DNA of 34,535 nt from NCBI GenBank assembly GCA_937950325.1, contig CALFDJ010000037.1, positions 1 to 34,535 of the forward strand. The letters run 5' to 3'. The notes beneath the pieces were generated by a model. It saw nothing but the letters and a program-made list of their open reading frames with translations, did no database searches and was not told where the DNA came from. The position numbers were made by a program, and so were the translations under genes. Positions 5,702-11,691 of this stretch are shown here, piece by piece. Within the stretch, counting starts at the first letter, position 1. Every line of letters starts with the position of its first letter. Source of the stretch: an uncultured Collinsella sp. GTDB taxonomy: Bacteria; Actinomycetota; Coriobacteriia; Coriobacteriales; Coriobacteriaceae.

Positions 5702-5929
5702 CTACTTCTTGAATTGTTCAAGAATTCGATTAAGCTCGCGTACTCTCTTCTCGTGTTCTTCGATTTCAGACTGCATTTGCATGACGAAACTGAACCTGTC
5801 TCGAATTCCGTATCGATTGGTCGAAATAACCTCGTCAATACGATCCGAGCACTTCAGAATTTCATGCTTGTGCATTCCGATAATCTTTCGAATCTCGTAA
5901 TAGTCACACGCGATACTAACCTTCTTCAT
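5702..5929 (-). CDS. Hypothetical coiled-coil protein, 75 aa
   Basis: The start is ATG 5929 (MKKVSIACDYYEIRKIIGMH), preceded by AAAGGAGGAAAC. The C-terminal 30 residues (MQMQSEIEEHEKRVRELNRI and following) look like a coiled coil with heptad Leu/Ile/Val. There is no membrane segment. It is a single-gene cassette between promoter P9 and a type 1 terminator. I do not recognise a family; an oligomeric host-binding protein is possible. Confidence 0.75.
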   Translation of the reverse strand: MKKVSIACDYYEIRKIIGMHKHEILKCSDRIDEVISTNRYGIRDRFSFVMQMQSEIEEHEKRVRELNRILEQFKK

Positions 5930-5955
5930 GTTTCCTCCTTTGATAGGATTCCGGC

Positions 5956-5984
5956 TCATAAAGGAGGTTGTTTAATTCGCGAAA
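5956..5984 (-). promoter_or_regulatory. Array promoter P9
   Basis: TTTCGC, 17 bp, TTATGA on the minus strand. Confidence 0.82.
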
Positions 5985-5985
5985 A

Positions 5986-6020
5986 AAGAAGGGCCCGTGA
6001 AAATATCACGAACCCCTCTT
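5986..6020 (-). terminator. Terminator of the 117-aa gene (type 3 module)
   Basis: Minus strand AAGAGGGG pairs with CCCTTCTT (one G-U), inner CGTGA/TCACG, then TTTTTTCGCGA. An almost identical unit occurs at 7700-7733. Confidence 0.8.
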
Positions 6021-6028
6021 ATGGATGG

Positions 6029-6382
6029 CTACAGTCTAATTAGCTTCAAGAGTTTTCCTGGCTTGACCATATTCAGAACTCGTCTGGTAACACCAGCCTT
6101 TACAATTCCTTCAGATTCGAACTTCAAACACTTGACCACGCTCCATACCAAAACGCCATTTGGTACAACCAATCCAGCTGCCTCAAGTGCAAGTTTAACA
6201 CCTCGAGCCCAATTCTGAGACTCAATTTCAGCCTCATGCTTTCGCTCTTCGATTCTAAGCTTGTACAATTCAGAAACTTGATTTTGTATCTTCTTGCGTT
6301 CCTCACTTCCTGGGTCATGTTCTGCCATCTTAGCTAAATCATTGCTAATCTGTTGATCCAACGCTTCTGAAATGTCGTCCAT
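6029..6382 (-). CDS. Hypothetical membrane-associated protein, 117 aa
   Basis: The start is ATG 6382 (MDDISEALDQQISNDLAKMA), preceded by AGAAGGGAGCGTT. The N-terminal half is a long polar helix (ERKKIQNQVSELYKLRIEER). The C-terminal half has a hydrophobic stretch (ALEAAGLVVPNGVLVWSVVK) that may enter the membrane, then FESEGIVKAGVTRR and a basic end. Its layout recalls conserved phage proteins that begin with a charged helix and end in ESxGxVxSxxxR. No function is known. It is a single-gene cassette under promoter P10. Confidence 0.75.
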   Translation of the reverse strand: MDDISEALDQQISNDLAKMAEHDPGSEERKKIQNQVSELYKLRIEERKHEAEIESQNWARGVKLALEAAGLVVPNGVLVWSVVKCLKFESEGIVKAGVTRRVLNMVKPGKLLKLIRL

Positions 6383-6412
6383 AACGCTCCCTTCTATTAG
6401 TTTGACGACCAT

Positions 6413-6441
6413 CCATAAAGGGGAATGTTAATCTCGCGAAA
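6413..6441 (-). promoter_or_regulatory. Array promoter P10
   Basis: TTTCGC, 17 bp, TTATGG on the minus strand. The preceding gene's last codons (DISRD, stop 6428) are written by the promoter itself, so there is no room for a terminator. Confidence 0.78.
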
Positions 6442-6709
6442 TATCAGGCCCGTTGGTTTGAACATTCATAGAGACCTTTTTGTGTGATCCGACCTCATCA
6501 ACCGGAACATTGAGGTCGACGAACAAATACGGACCGTCAGGATCGGTCGTCTCGATGAGAAGTGTTCCTACGGTTTTAGGTAGAGCTTTCTTAATATAAT
6601 TCTCATCTCGAGTTTTTTGTGATTTGATGCCGGATGCATACCCGATCAAAAAGAAGCCTAGGCCAATCAGAAATATAGCTGCGATTGCAATAAGATGCTC
6701 AATGCTCAT
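6428..6709 (-). CDS. Membrane protein with DPDGPYLF motif, 93 aa
   Basis: The start is ATG 6709 behind TCTGGAGGAATC. Residues 5-26 form a membrane helix (HLIAIAAIFLIGLGFFLIGY), then a basic linker and a soluble domain with VGTLLIETTDPDGPYLFVDL. That GTLxIxxxDPDGPYLFxxL motif is recurrent in small phage proteins of Firmicutes and Actinobacteria; its function is unknown. The gene's 3' end lies inside promoter P10. Unlike its neighbours it lacks a clean array promoter; only a degenerate TTTTCGAAAA followed by GTGGGATTTTT is seen at 6732-6765. Confidence 0.82.
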   Translation of the reverse strand: MSIEHLIAIAAIFLIGLGFFLIGYASGIKSQKTRDENYIKKALPKTVGTLLIETTDPDGPYLFVDLNVPVDEVGSHKKVSMNVQTNGPDISRD

Positions 6710-6771
6710 GATTCCTCCAGATTGTTTTCTCAAAAATCCCACCCGGGAAAAATTTGATTTTCGAAAAAGAA

Positions 6772-6795
6772 AGAGGACCTGAAAACAGATCCTCT
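6772..6795 (-). terminator. Terminator of the 66-aa gene
   Basis: Minus strand AGAGGA-TCTG-TTTT-CAGG-TCCTCT, then TTCTTTTTCG. It is a strong hairpin with a T-rich tail. Confidence 0.8.
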
Positions 6796-6802
6796 AAAAA
6801 TA

Positions 6803-7003
6803 TCAGTTTACAGATTCCTCCTTCTTTGTGAACGACTCAACCGCGTCTACAACAGTGTTCTTTGCGTTGTTGAAACCGTTGACAATCATGTTGCGAGTGT
6901 CCGGATTCGCAAAGAGAATCGCCGCACCCGTACCAATGGGTATGACGAGATCCCTAATCCAAAGTCGAACCTCACGCATCGTGTCAATGTCTTTTCTACG
7001 CAT
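6803..7003 (-). CDS. Small membrane protein, 66 aa
   Basis: The start is ATG 7003 (MRRKDIDTMREVRLWIRDLV) behind AGAAGGGAGAATAAA. It has a basic N terminus, a hydrophobic segment (DLVIPIGTGAAILFANPD), then FNNAKNTVVDAVESFTKKEE. The layout of membrane segment plus FNxxKNxxxxxVExF helix parallels the 90-aa protein at 2455-2727. It is a single-gene cassette under promoter P11, with its own terminator. Function unknown. Confidence 0.77.
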   Translation of the reverse strand: MRRKDIDTMREVRLWIRDLVIPIGTGAAILFANPDTRNMIVNGFNNAKNTVVDAVESFTKKEESVN

Positions 7004-7035
7004 TTTATTCTCCCTTCTAGCACAGACATTGCCGT

Positions 7036-7064
7036 TCATAAAGCACATTGAAAATATCGCGAAA
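7036..7064 (-). promoter_or_regulatory. Array promoter P11
   Basis: TTTCGC, 17 bp, TTATGA on the minus strand. Confidence 0.82.
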
Positions 7065-7093
7065 AGGAAGAGAGCATGAAGCTCTCAACCTTT
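7063..7093 (-). terminator. Terminator (type 1 module)
   Basis: GAGAGC/GCTCTC in an AAAGG/CCTTT clamp, identical to the copies at 5121 and 5660, and merged with P11. It lies 4 bp after a TAG in the +1 frame of the upstream gene. Confidence 0.8.
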
Positions 7094-7097
7094 AAAG

Positions 7098-7296
7098 CTA
7101 CGCCTTTGTAACTCGTTCGACAGTTTCCTTTGCCGTTTTTACGCACTCCAACGCAGGCTTCGACAATTGCTTTCGGGAAATGGGTTCTTTCCACAAGCGT
7201 ATCGATGTTTGTGACACCAAGCCGCATGAGATTGCAAACCATCCCAACGCAACGCTGCCTCTGCCCAACACTGAGCTCCTCAAACTTGTCAGTCAT
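7098..7296 (-). CDS. Small hypothetical protein with an apparent +1 frameshift near its end
   Basis: The start is ATG 7296 (MTDKFEELSVGQRQRCVGMV) behind CGAAAGGAAGACAAA. In its own frame it has no stop before the terminator and would read through terminator and promoter to 7036. In the +1 frame the 3' part reads ECVKTAKETVERVTKA and stops at TAG 7098, just before the terminator, which looks like a natural ending. Either one base was lost or gained, or ribosomes shift. The N-terminal part resembles a helical, possibly helix-turn-helix, domain (CNLMRLGVTNIDTLVERTHF) but no family is assigned. Driven by P12. Confidence 0.55.
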
Positions 7297-7331
7297 TTTG
7301 TCTTCCTTTCGTTTTGTGAAGGCGTATTCCT

Positions 7332-7360
7332 TCATAAAACGCTTTGTAATTTTCGCGAAA
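7332..7360 (-). promoter_or_regulatory. Array promoter P12
   Basis: TTTCGC, 17 bp, TTATGA on the minus strand. Confidence 0.82.
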
Positions 7361-7390
7361 GAGAAGAGGGTATGAAACCCTCAACTCTTT
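7358..7390 (-). terminator. Terminator of the 79-aa gene (type 2 module)
   Basis: Minus strand AAAGAG-TT-GAGGG, TTTCATA loop, CCCTC-TT-CTCTTT, merged with the -35 of P12. Confidence 0.78.
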
Positions 7391-7396
7391 GGAGAA

Positions 7397-7636
7397 TTAC
7401 CAATCCTTGAGATCCTCATCGAACTTGACCTCGACAACCACCTCGTGCGAAATCTCAACGCCGTTCCAGACGTGAGCGTGACGGAAGTTGCCCTCGCTGA
7501 CTTCGTACATCTCCTTGAGGAAGTCCCTAACCGCCTCAAGATCCTCGTAGACACGAGAGCCCTCAACCCACTCGTACTCACGCCCGATTCGCATACGCTC
7601 CTCAAACGTCACGATGTAGAACTTGGCAAACTTCAT
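7397..7636 (-). CDS. Small acidic soluble protein, 79 aa
   Basis: The start is ATG 7636 (MKFAKFYIVTFEERMRIGRE), which gives correct spacing to AGAAAGGA; the in-frame ATG at 7642 is too close. It has mixed strands and helices, many Glu and aromatic residues (VYEDLEAVRDFLKEMYEVSE), and ends VVVEVKFDEDLKDW. It looks like a compact acidic single-domain protein of the kind phages use to bind or mimic host partners, but no family is recognised. It is a single-gene cassette under P13. Confidence 0.77.
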   Translation of the reverse strand: MKFAKFYIVTFEERMRIGREYEWVEGSRVYEDLEAVRDFLKEMYEVSEGNFRHAHVWNGVEISHEVVVEVKFDEDLKDW

Positions 7637-7661
7637 TTCCATTCCTTTCTCTTAGGAGAGA

Positions 7662-7958
7662 TTATTCTCTCATAAGAGAACTTGATAAAATCGCGAAAAA
7701 AGAAGGGCCCGTGAAAATATCACGAACCCCTCTTTCGAGGTAGCCTCTGAACTTCTCCAGCAGGGCTTTCTGAGTTTCCTCGGAAACACGCCCCTCGATG
7801 AGACGGCATATCATCTCTTTGTGGGCGGCGATAAGCGTCTTGCACAGTTTGATTTCGGCCCTCTGGCTTTCATCAATCTTGCGATATTGCTCAAGTGCCG
7901 CCTTTTGGGTTTCGACCAGCGTCTCAAGACTATCGACGTATTCCTGAACAGCGTTCAT
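7662..7958 (-). CDS. Coiled-coil protein, 98 aa, whose frame runs through the downstream terminator
   Basis: The ATG at 7958 follows AAAGGAGGATTGT. Residues 1-75 form an amphipathic coiled coil (VDSLETLVETQKAALEQYRK and onward). The last 25 codons (RGVRDIFTGPSFFAILSS) are written by the type 3 terminator and by promoter P13, and the stop is at 7662. So the natural stop was probably lost when the module was joined to the gene, or the gene truly ends in promoter DNA. It is the first gene of the array after the holin, driven by P14 or by read-through from the lysis operon. Confidence 0.65.
   Translation of the reverse strand: MNAVQEYVDSLETLVETQKAALEQYRKIDESQRAEIKLCKTLIAAHKEMICRLIEGRVSEETQKALLEKFRGYLERGVRDIFTGPSFFAILSSSLMRE
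7670..7698 (-). promoter_or_regulatory. Array promoter P13
   Basis: TTTCGC, 17 bp, TTATGA on the minus strand. It lies inside the open frame of the upstream coiled-coil gene. Confidence 0.8.
7700..7733 (-). terminator. Terminator (type 3 module)
   Basis: Same hairpin as 5986-6020, with more than 40 bp of near-identity including the junction to the next -35. Confidence 0.78.
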
Positions 7959-7988
7959 ACAATCCTCCTTTATAAGTTACTTACCTAC

Positions 7989-8017
7989 TCATAAAGGAAA
8001 CTGAAAATATCGCGATT
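7989..8017 (-). promoter_or_regulatory. Array promoter P14
   Basis: AATCGC, 17 bp, TTATGA on the minus strand. It overlaps the holin stop codon and has no terminator before it, so the array can also be reached by late-operon read-through. Confidence 0.78.
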
Positions 8018-8273
8018 AGCCTACGGACTTGTTCTCAGGCTTAACACCAACCTTAAGCTCGTCAAGATACTTCTGAGCCTCGGTTGCAGCCGTAGTGACA
8101 TTGTTGTTCTTCCACCAGGCCCAAATATAAGCCACAAGAGCAAGGACAATCATCGCACCGACGAAAAGCGCATCCGCGTCGACCGTGATACCAAACATTG
8201 CCAGTCCGGTCGTCACAATCATACAGAGAAGACGTACAAACGCCATAAGAGTCTGCTTCTTAGACTCATCCAT
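8016..8273 (-). CDS. Holin (SPP1-type)
   Basis: The start is ATG 8273 (MDESKKQTLMAFVRLLCMIV) with AAGGAGTGATATTT upstream. It has two membrane helices: about residues 10-28 (FVRLLCMIVTTGLAMFGI) and 34-55 (ALFVGAMIVLALVAYIWAWW), joined by a short DAD turn. WAWWKNNN and a polar C-terminal tail (KYLDELK) follow. The AWWKNNxxTxAA ending is the signature of SPP1-family phage holins. It forms the membrane lesion that lets the endolysin reach the wall. It sits right behind the endolysin gene (4 bp). Confidence 0.9.
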   Translation of the reverse strand: MDESKKQTLMAFVRLLCMIVTTGLAMFGITVDADALFVGAMIVLALVAYIWAWWKNNNVTTAATEAQKYLDELKVGVKPENKSVG

Positions 8274-8285
8274 AAATATCACTCC

Positions 8286-9281
8286 TTAAACCCGCTCGAC
8301 ATAATCGAGAGAGATCCAACCGGCACCGCTTACGAGCTTGCCCCACTTGGAACCACCGGTCCCAGCCGACTCGGCCACAATAGTGTAAACACCACGGTCA
8401 CGAATTGTCGTAGTAATCTCATAATTGGTTCCAGGGCCCTTACGAACATTGAGTGCATCTGTCGTAACACGAATGTTGTAACGAGACTCCTCGACCTTCT
8501 TGAAAAGGGTGGGGTCGACCTCGCCGATAGCAAGATAGCGTGTCTTACCGGAAGCCGTACGATAACGACCCCAGTAATATCCATCAGCGACGTAGCACCA
8601 GTCATCAAGAGTAACGGTGTCGCCTGCGTCATACTTAGCGCCGTTGTCGATCTCGGCAGACGTACTCGGAGCGCAGCGAATGTTCACCCCGTTGGTGATG
8701 CACTGATACCTACCGCCAAACACGCCCATACCAGCATCATCCTCCCCAGTAGTTGAAGAACTCGACGAATCAGATGCATTAGGACCAATGTAACGAAGAA
8801 CACAATCCCAATCATCATTATAAAGAGCCCTTACGATAGACTCTCCACCATCCTGATCGCCGACAGAACCATGAATGGTATGATTCTCACTCCTAAGAAA
8901 CTCTCCAAGCTTTCCGTTACCAAGCGCCATGGCAACATGCTTGCCGGAATTGAGTAGGAGATCTCCTCGCTGAGGGTTTCTCCATGTCGAGGCGGGAAGC
9001 GCTTCAAAGTTTCCGGAAGCAACCATACAAGACTTCATGTTTCCGGTGTATGACGCTCCACCGCAATTGACACCTTGGACATAATAACACTCGATTGCGG
9101 CAGACGAACAGTCCCTATCGCCATAAGCAATCTTGAACTGAGAACCGTCGGACAGGGTAATTGTCTCCGACGGAGAACCGCCTGTGCCAACTCCCTGCCT
9201 GTTCGGCTGAGAATATCCGTGCTGAGAATGAGAGCAAAGGTGCTCCATAATTTGAGCAGCCCTCTCAGGAACAGAAGCCAT
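8286..9281 (-). CDS. Endolysin: NlpC/P60-type amidase with two SH3 domains
   Basis: The start is ATG 9281 (MASVPERAAQIMEHL) behind AGGAGGTTGATATTT; the longer frame lacks a site. Residues 1-165 form a cysteine peptidase/amidase domain of the phage peptidoglycan hydrolase type (Amidase_5-like). The catalytic Cys58 is in YGDRDCSSAAIECYY and the His is probably His115 in SGKHVAMAL. A Ser/Thr/Asp-rich linker follows (170-186), then two SH3-like wall-binding domains at about 190-260 and 272-331; the second contains LNVRKGPGTNYE. There is no signal peptide, so export depends on the holin. Gene order endolysin then holin is typical of a lysis cassette. Confidence 0.92.
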   Translation of the reverse strand: MASVPERAAQIMEHLCSHSQHGYSQPNRQGVGTGGSPSETITLSDGSQFKIAYGDRDCSSAAIECYYVQGVNCGGASYTGNMKSCMVASGNFEALPASTWRNPQRGDLLLNSGKHVAMALGNGKLGEFLRSENHTIHGSVGDQDGGESIVRALYNDDWDCVLRYIGPNASDSSSSSTTGEDDAGMGVFGGRYQCITNGVNIRCAPSTSAEIDNGAKYDAGDTVTLDDWCYVADGYYWGRYRTASGKTRYLAIGEVDPTLFKKVEESRYNIRVTTDALNVRKGPGTNYEITTTIRDRGVYTIVAESAGTGGSKWGKLVSGAGWISLDYVERV

Positions 9282-9294
9282 AAATATCAACCTC

Positions 9295-9636
9295 CTAATC
9301 GGTACCGCCGATCTCTCGTAAATCGTGTAGCGCCATAAAACGATCGTCACACTTTGTCTCAAGCCGGTCTACTCGATCTTTTAGCGCTTGAATATCAGTC
9401 TCAGCTCTACCAAGTCTAACGCCATACGAACTGACCTGCTTTGAGACGGTACGTACGTCACTTTTAATCTCATCTGAAATATTTCCAAGCGAATCCAGCT
9501 TGTCAAACATTCGCTGTTCGTTTCTAGTGTTTTGCGTTGACTTTCCGAATAGTGATACGCATATCGTAGTAAAGGAGATGATAACCGCTATCATACTAAA
9601 TAGCTCTCCCCAGCCAAAATCGTCAAAACTAGGCAC
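9295..9636 (-). CDS. Membrane-anchored coiled-coil protein, 113 aa (lysis accessory?)
   Basis: It uses a GTG start at 9636 preceded by GAGGAGGCGATAAT. Residues 9-31 form a membrane helix (ELFSMIAVIISFTTICVSLF). Residues 40-103 are a heptad coiled coil (SDEIKSDVRTVSKQVSSYGV, then ETDIQALKDRVDRLETKCDD). The layout is like XhlA-type or haemolysin-like small phage proteins placed just upstream of endolysins, which assist lysis or anchor at the membrane. That assignment is by layout and context only. Confidence 0.78.
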   Translation of the reverse strand: MPSFDDFGWGELFSMIAVIISFTTICVSLFGKSTQNTRNEQRMFDKLDSLGNISDEIKSDVRTVSKQVSSYGVRLGRAETDIQALKDRVDRLETKCDDRFMALHDLREIGGTD

Positions 9637-9659
9637 ATTATCGCCTCCTCGTGGGGGAC

Positions 9660-10043
9660 TCAGGCTATGAGTTTCTCAATTTCTTTGGGAACCTCATATA
9701 GGGTATTTTCGTGCAGAACTGAGTATCCGGCATCAAATATGGCCTGACCATAGTCTGCTATAAAATTACATACCCACTCTTCCGCTTCGATCCAGTATTT
9801 TTGTGGAACAACTCGGTGAATATCATCCAATAGATTGAAGCTAAAAAGAGCGCAATGCCCCAACTCGTGGATCACAACTCTCGTCTTAAAACTGCCGGTA
9901 AGAGCATTAGAAATATAAACGCTCAAAGTACCAGGATCTGTAGTAGCGACCGTTAAAACTCCAGTGCGATCCACGAGTATGGGATCATGAGGATTTACGT
10001 AGCAGACTCGCCATGAATACCCATTCATGGTAAATCTGACCAT
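9660..10043 (-). CDS. Small zinc metallopeptidase-like protein (HELGH), 127 aa
   Basis: ATG 10043 is chosen; GTG 10052 is the alternative, and both overlap or abut the stop of the upstream gene. The motif VVIHELGHCALFSF gives His59, Glu60 and His63 of a zincin active site. A downstream helix with IEAEEWVCNFIADY supplies a candidate third ligand (Glu88 or Glu89), as in ImmA/IrrE-like minimal metallopeptidases. The N-terminal 50 residues are a strand-rich region. There is no signal peptide or membrane segment. It sits between baseplate-type genes and the lysis genes. The substrate is unknown; a virion-processing or host-protein-cleaving role are both possible. Confidence 0.8.
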   Translation of the reverse strand: MVRFTMNGYSWRVCYVNPHDPILVDRTGVLTVATTDPGTLSVYISNALTGSFKTRVVIHELGHCALFSFNLLDDIHRVVPQKYWIEAEEWVCNFIADYGQAIFDAGYSVLHENTLYEVPKEIEKLIA

Positions 10044-10048
10044 AAATA

Positions 10049-10342
10049 TCACGCATTCAGAGAAGCTGTGAGCGACGCAAGATCGGTCTTCATACGCTTT
10101 CTAAGCTCTGGATCCGCGTTTGCCCAAATCTCGCGAAGCGTAGTCATGGACTCCATAACCGCCTCGTTGGCACGCTCTTCCATCTTCATTCGATCCTTCT
10201 CCGAATGAGACTCAGTGTAATGGCGCTTGGCCTTTCTAAAACGACTGAAGGACTTACCATAACGTCGGTCATCCTCGATATCGTCGTCCCAGTCATCCTC
10301 GTCCATCATCATACGAGAATATGGATCGGGGGTATAACCCAT
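10049..10342 (-). CDS. Conserved small phage protein, 97 aa (MGY...KRHYTES type)
   Basis: It starts at ATG 10342 (MGYTPDPYSRMMMDEDDWDD), with no clear Shine-Dalgarno sequence, inside the 3' end of the upstream gene (34-bp overlap). It has an acidic N terminus, then a basic-aromatic segment RFRKAKRHYTESHSEKDRMK and a C-terminal helix with IWANADPELRKRMKTDL. Proteins of this pattern occur near tail-fibre and lysis genes in gut phages; no function is known. The 25 codons upstream in this frame also look coding (DDSSSWGDSDSGNSR), which raises a frameshift with the preceding gene. Confidence 0.75.
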   Translation of the reverse strand: MGYTPDPYSRMMMDEDDWDDDIEDDRRYGKSFSRFRKAKRHYTESHSEKDRMKMEERANEAVMESMTTLREIWANADPELRKRMKTDLASLTASLNA

Positions 10343-10533
10343 ACGAGAGTTTCCCGAATCCGAATCGCCCCAAGAAGACGAGTCGTCTCCCGTTCGAGAA
10401 CCGCGATTACGTCCTCACCCTTCTTCGAATCTCCATTTTGAATAACACTAATGAGATTTTGAGCTTGAGGATTGTTCGCAATTGAAGGATTCTTAGAAAT
10501 GAGAGAAATTGCCATAGACCTAAAATCAAGCAT
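10309..10533 (-). CDS. Small phage protein, 74 aa, with an unusual 3' end
   Basis: ATG 10533 overlaps the stop of the upstream gene, so it is translationally coupled. The first 45 residues (MLDFRSMAISLISKNPSIAN, then QAQNLISVIQNGDSKKGEDV) follow a known phage pattern of a small helical protein with an IQNGDxxKGE motif. After GEDVIA the sequence (ERETTRLLGAIRIRETLVWV) no longer resembles that pattern, while the other frame becomes protein-like. The natural gene may be frameshifted here relative to relatives. Confidence 0.6.
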   Translation of the reverse strand: MLDFRSMAISLISKNPSIANNPQAQNLISVIQNGDSKKGEDVIAVLERETTRLLGAIRIRETLVWVIPPIHILV

Positions 10534-10978
10534 TCTGATCAACATCCTTGTTCTGGGAATTTCCATTCTTGTGATAAGGCTTACGATACTTGTTCTGACG
10601 TGCGATCAGTCCCTCTAGATTGTCAAATCTCTTCATCACAACATCCTCGAAAGAAGGCGACGAAGGGTTGGAATTAGAAGGATTATCCATAATGTAAACA
10701 GTAGTCTTTATGGTTCCATCCTGATTCCATTGCTTGGCAAATATCTTGGTGTAATCAGCCAAGGGGAACAAACTTACAGATCCGTCCATCGGAACTTCGT
10801 TTGGGGTAATATCATTTTCAGAATTAACTACTCGTCCAAACGCGGTCCTGTTAACAGGAGGATTTGACGGTTGATAAGTTTGCATAGGCTGAACCTGAGG
10901 GTACGTCGGGAACATGTTCTGCATATAAGGATTAAACCCAGGATTACTATAATTAGGTGTGTTGTTCGGAAAAGCCAT
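10526..10978 (-). CDS. Conserved phage protein with disordered N terminus, 150 aa
   Basis: ATG 10978 follows GAAGGGAGAATGAGCT. Residues 1-45 are rich in Pro, Asn, Gln and Tyr (NNTPNYSNPGFNPYMQN) and likely disordered. A compact core follows: GRVVNSENDITPNEVPMDGS, then VSLFPLADYTKIFAKQWNQD, then TIKTTVYIMDN. A charged basic tail ends the protein. The VNSENDIxPNEVPMDGSxSxFP core recurs in phages of Firmicutes and gut Actinobacteria near tail genes; it may be a virion or assembly protein, but no function is established. Confidence 0.8.
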   Translation of the reverse strand: MAFPNNTPNYSNPGFNPYMQNMFPTYPQVQPMQTYQPSNPPVNRTAFGRVVNSENDITPNEVPMDGSVSLFPLADYTKIFAKQWNQDGTIKTTVYIMDNPSNSNPSSPSFEDVVMKRFDNLEGLIARQNKYRKPYHKNGNSQNKDVDQNA

Positions 10979-11005
10979 AGCTCATTCTCCCTTCATCTAA
11001 AAACT

Positions 11006-11668
11006 TTAAAGCTCGCTCTCCTCGACCTGCTCATCCCAACCATAAGCGCCGGGCTCCCACACGTTATTGTCAACGTTGGAAATCCAATGCTTGCCATTAT
11101 GACTCACCTTAGCGCCAATAGGATAGGCGTCGTGAGCACCCGTAGGCTGTCGCCACTCCGGCCACTCGATAGCCGGATCGTCGATGCGAACCCACAGAGA
11201 AACCGCGTCTGCGGGATTCCAAGAAGCCTGAGAAACATGGCTCTGGAGGCACTTATAGAGTAGGTCGTTATACGTTACCTTACTCACCTCCGCCGTGTAA
11301 CTCACACCGTTGGGATCCCACTCATTGAACAAGAACGGAGCGGTAACCGCCTGCTCATCAGTAAGGAGGAGACTTGCCAGATAGCTAAGACCCTTTTCCT
11401 CTCGGAGCTGAGAATCCGTCTGTTCAGTAATGCCGAACAGATACGTGATAACCTCTTCGCCATCCTGAGGAGAAAGGTCAAGAGGGCCGACATAGATAAG
11501 ATTAGCCTTCTTGTAGGTTGTATCATTCTCGCCGTCAGAAATGACGACCGGAGAGAGACCGTCAGTAAACATGTCTGGTGTGACCTTTTCCTGTGTTGCG
11601 AAGCAATTCCCGTTAATGGTAAGATTCTCAAACTTCTTACCATTACTAAGCGTTACTGAATACGGCAT
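11006..11668 (-). CDS. Virion protein with two carbohydrate-binding-like modules, 220 aa
   Basis: The start is ATG 11668 (MPYSVTLSNGKKFENLTING) behind AAGGAGGTGATAGAA. The first 60 residues are a strand-rich domain. The C-terminal 100 residues contain two aromatic modules, VTYNDLLYKCLQSHVSQASW and YPIGAKVSHNGKHWISNVDN followed by VWEPGAYGWDE. The spacing of Trp/Tyr resembles chitin-binding type 3 (CBM5/12) modules. In phage tails such modules bind cell-surface glycans or anchor fibres. Position after the two fibre genes supports a role at the tail tip. Confidence 0.8.
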   Translation of the reverse strand: MPYSVTLSNGKKFENLTINGNCFATQEKVTPDMFTDGLSPVVISDGENDTTYKKANLIYVGPLDLSPQDGEEVITYLFGITEQTDSQLREEKGLSYLASLLLTDEQAVTAPFLFNEWDPNGVSYTAEVSKVTYNDLLYKCLQSHVSQASWNPADAVSLWVRIDDPAIEWPEWRQPTGAHDAYPIGAKVSHNGKHWISNVDNNVWEPGAYGWDEQVEESEL

Positions 11669-11691
11669 TTCTATCACCTCCTTTCGATCTG

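Noticed and set aside
2768..8017. CRISPR-like regular repeats
   Set aside because: The repeated units are promoters and terminators separated by protein genes of different lengths, not short uniform spacers.
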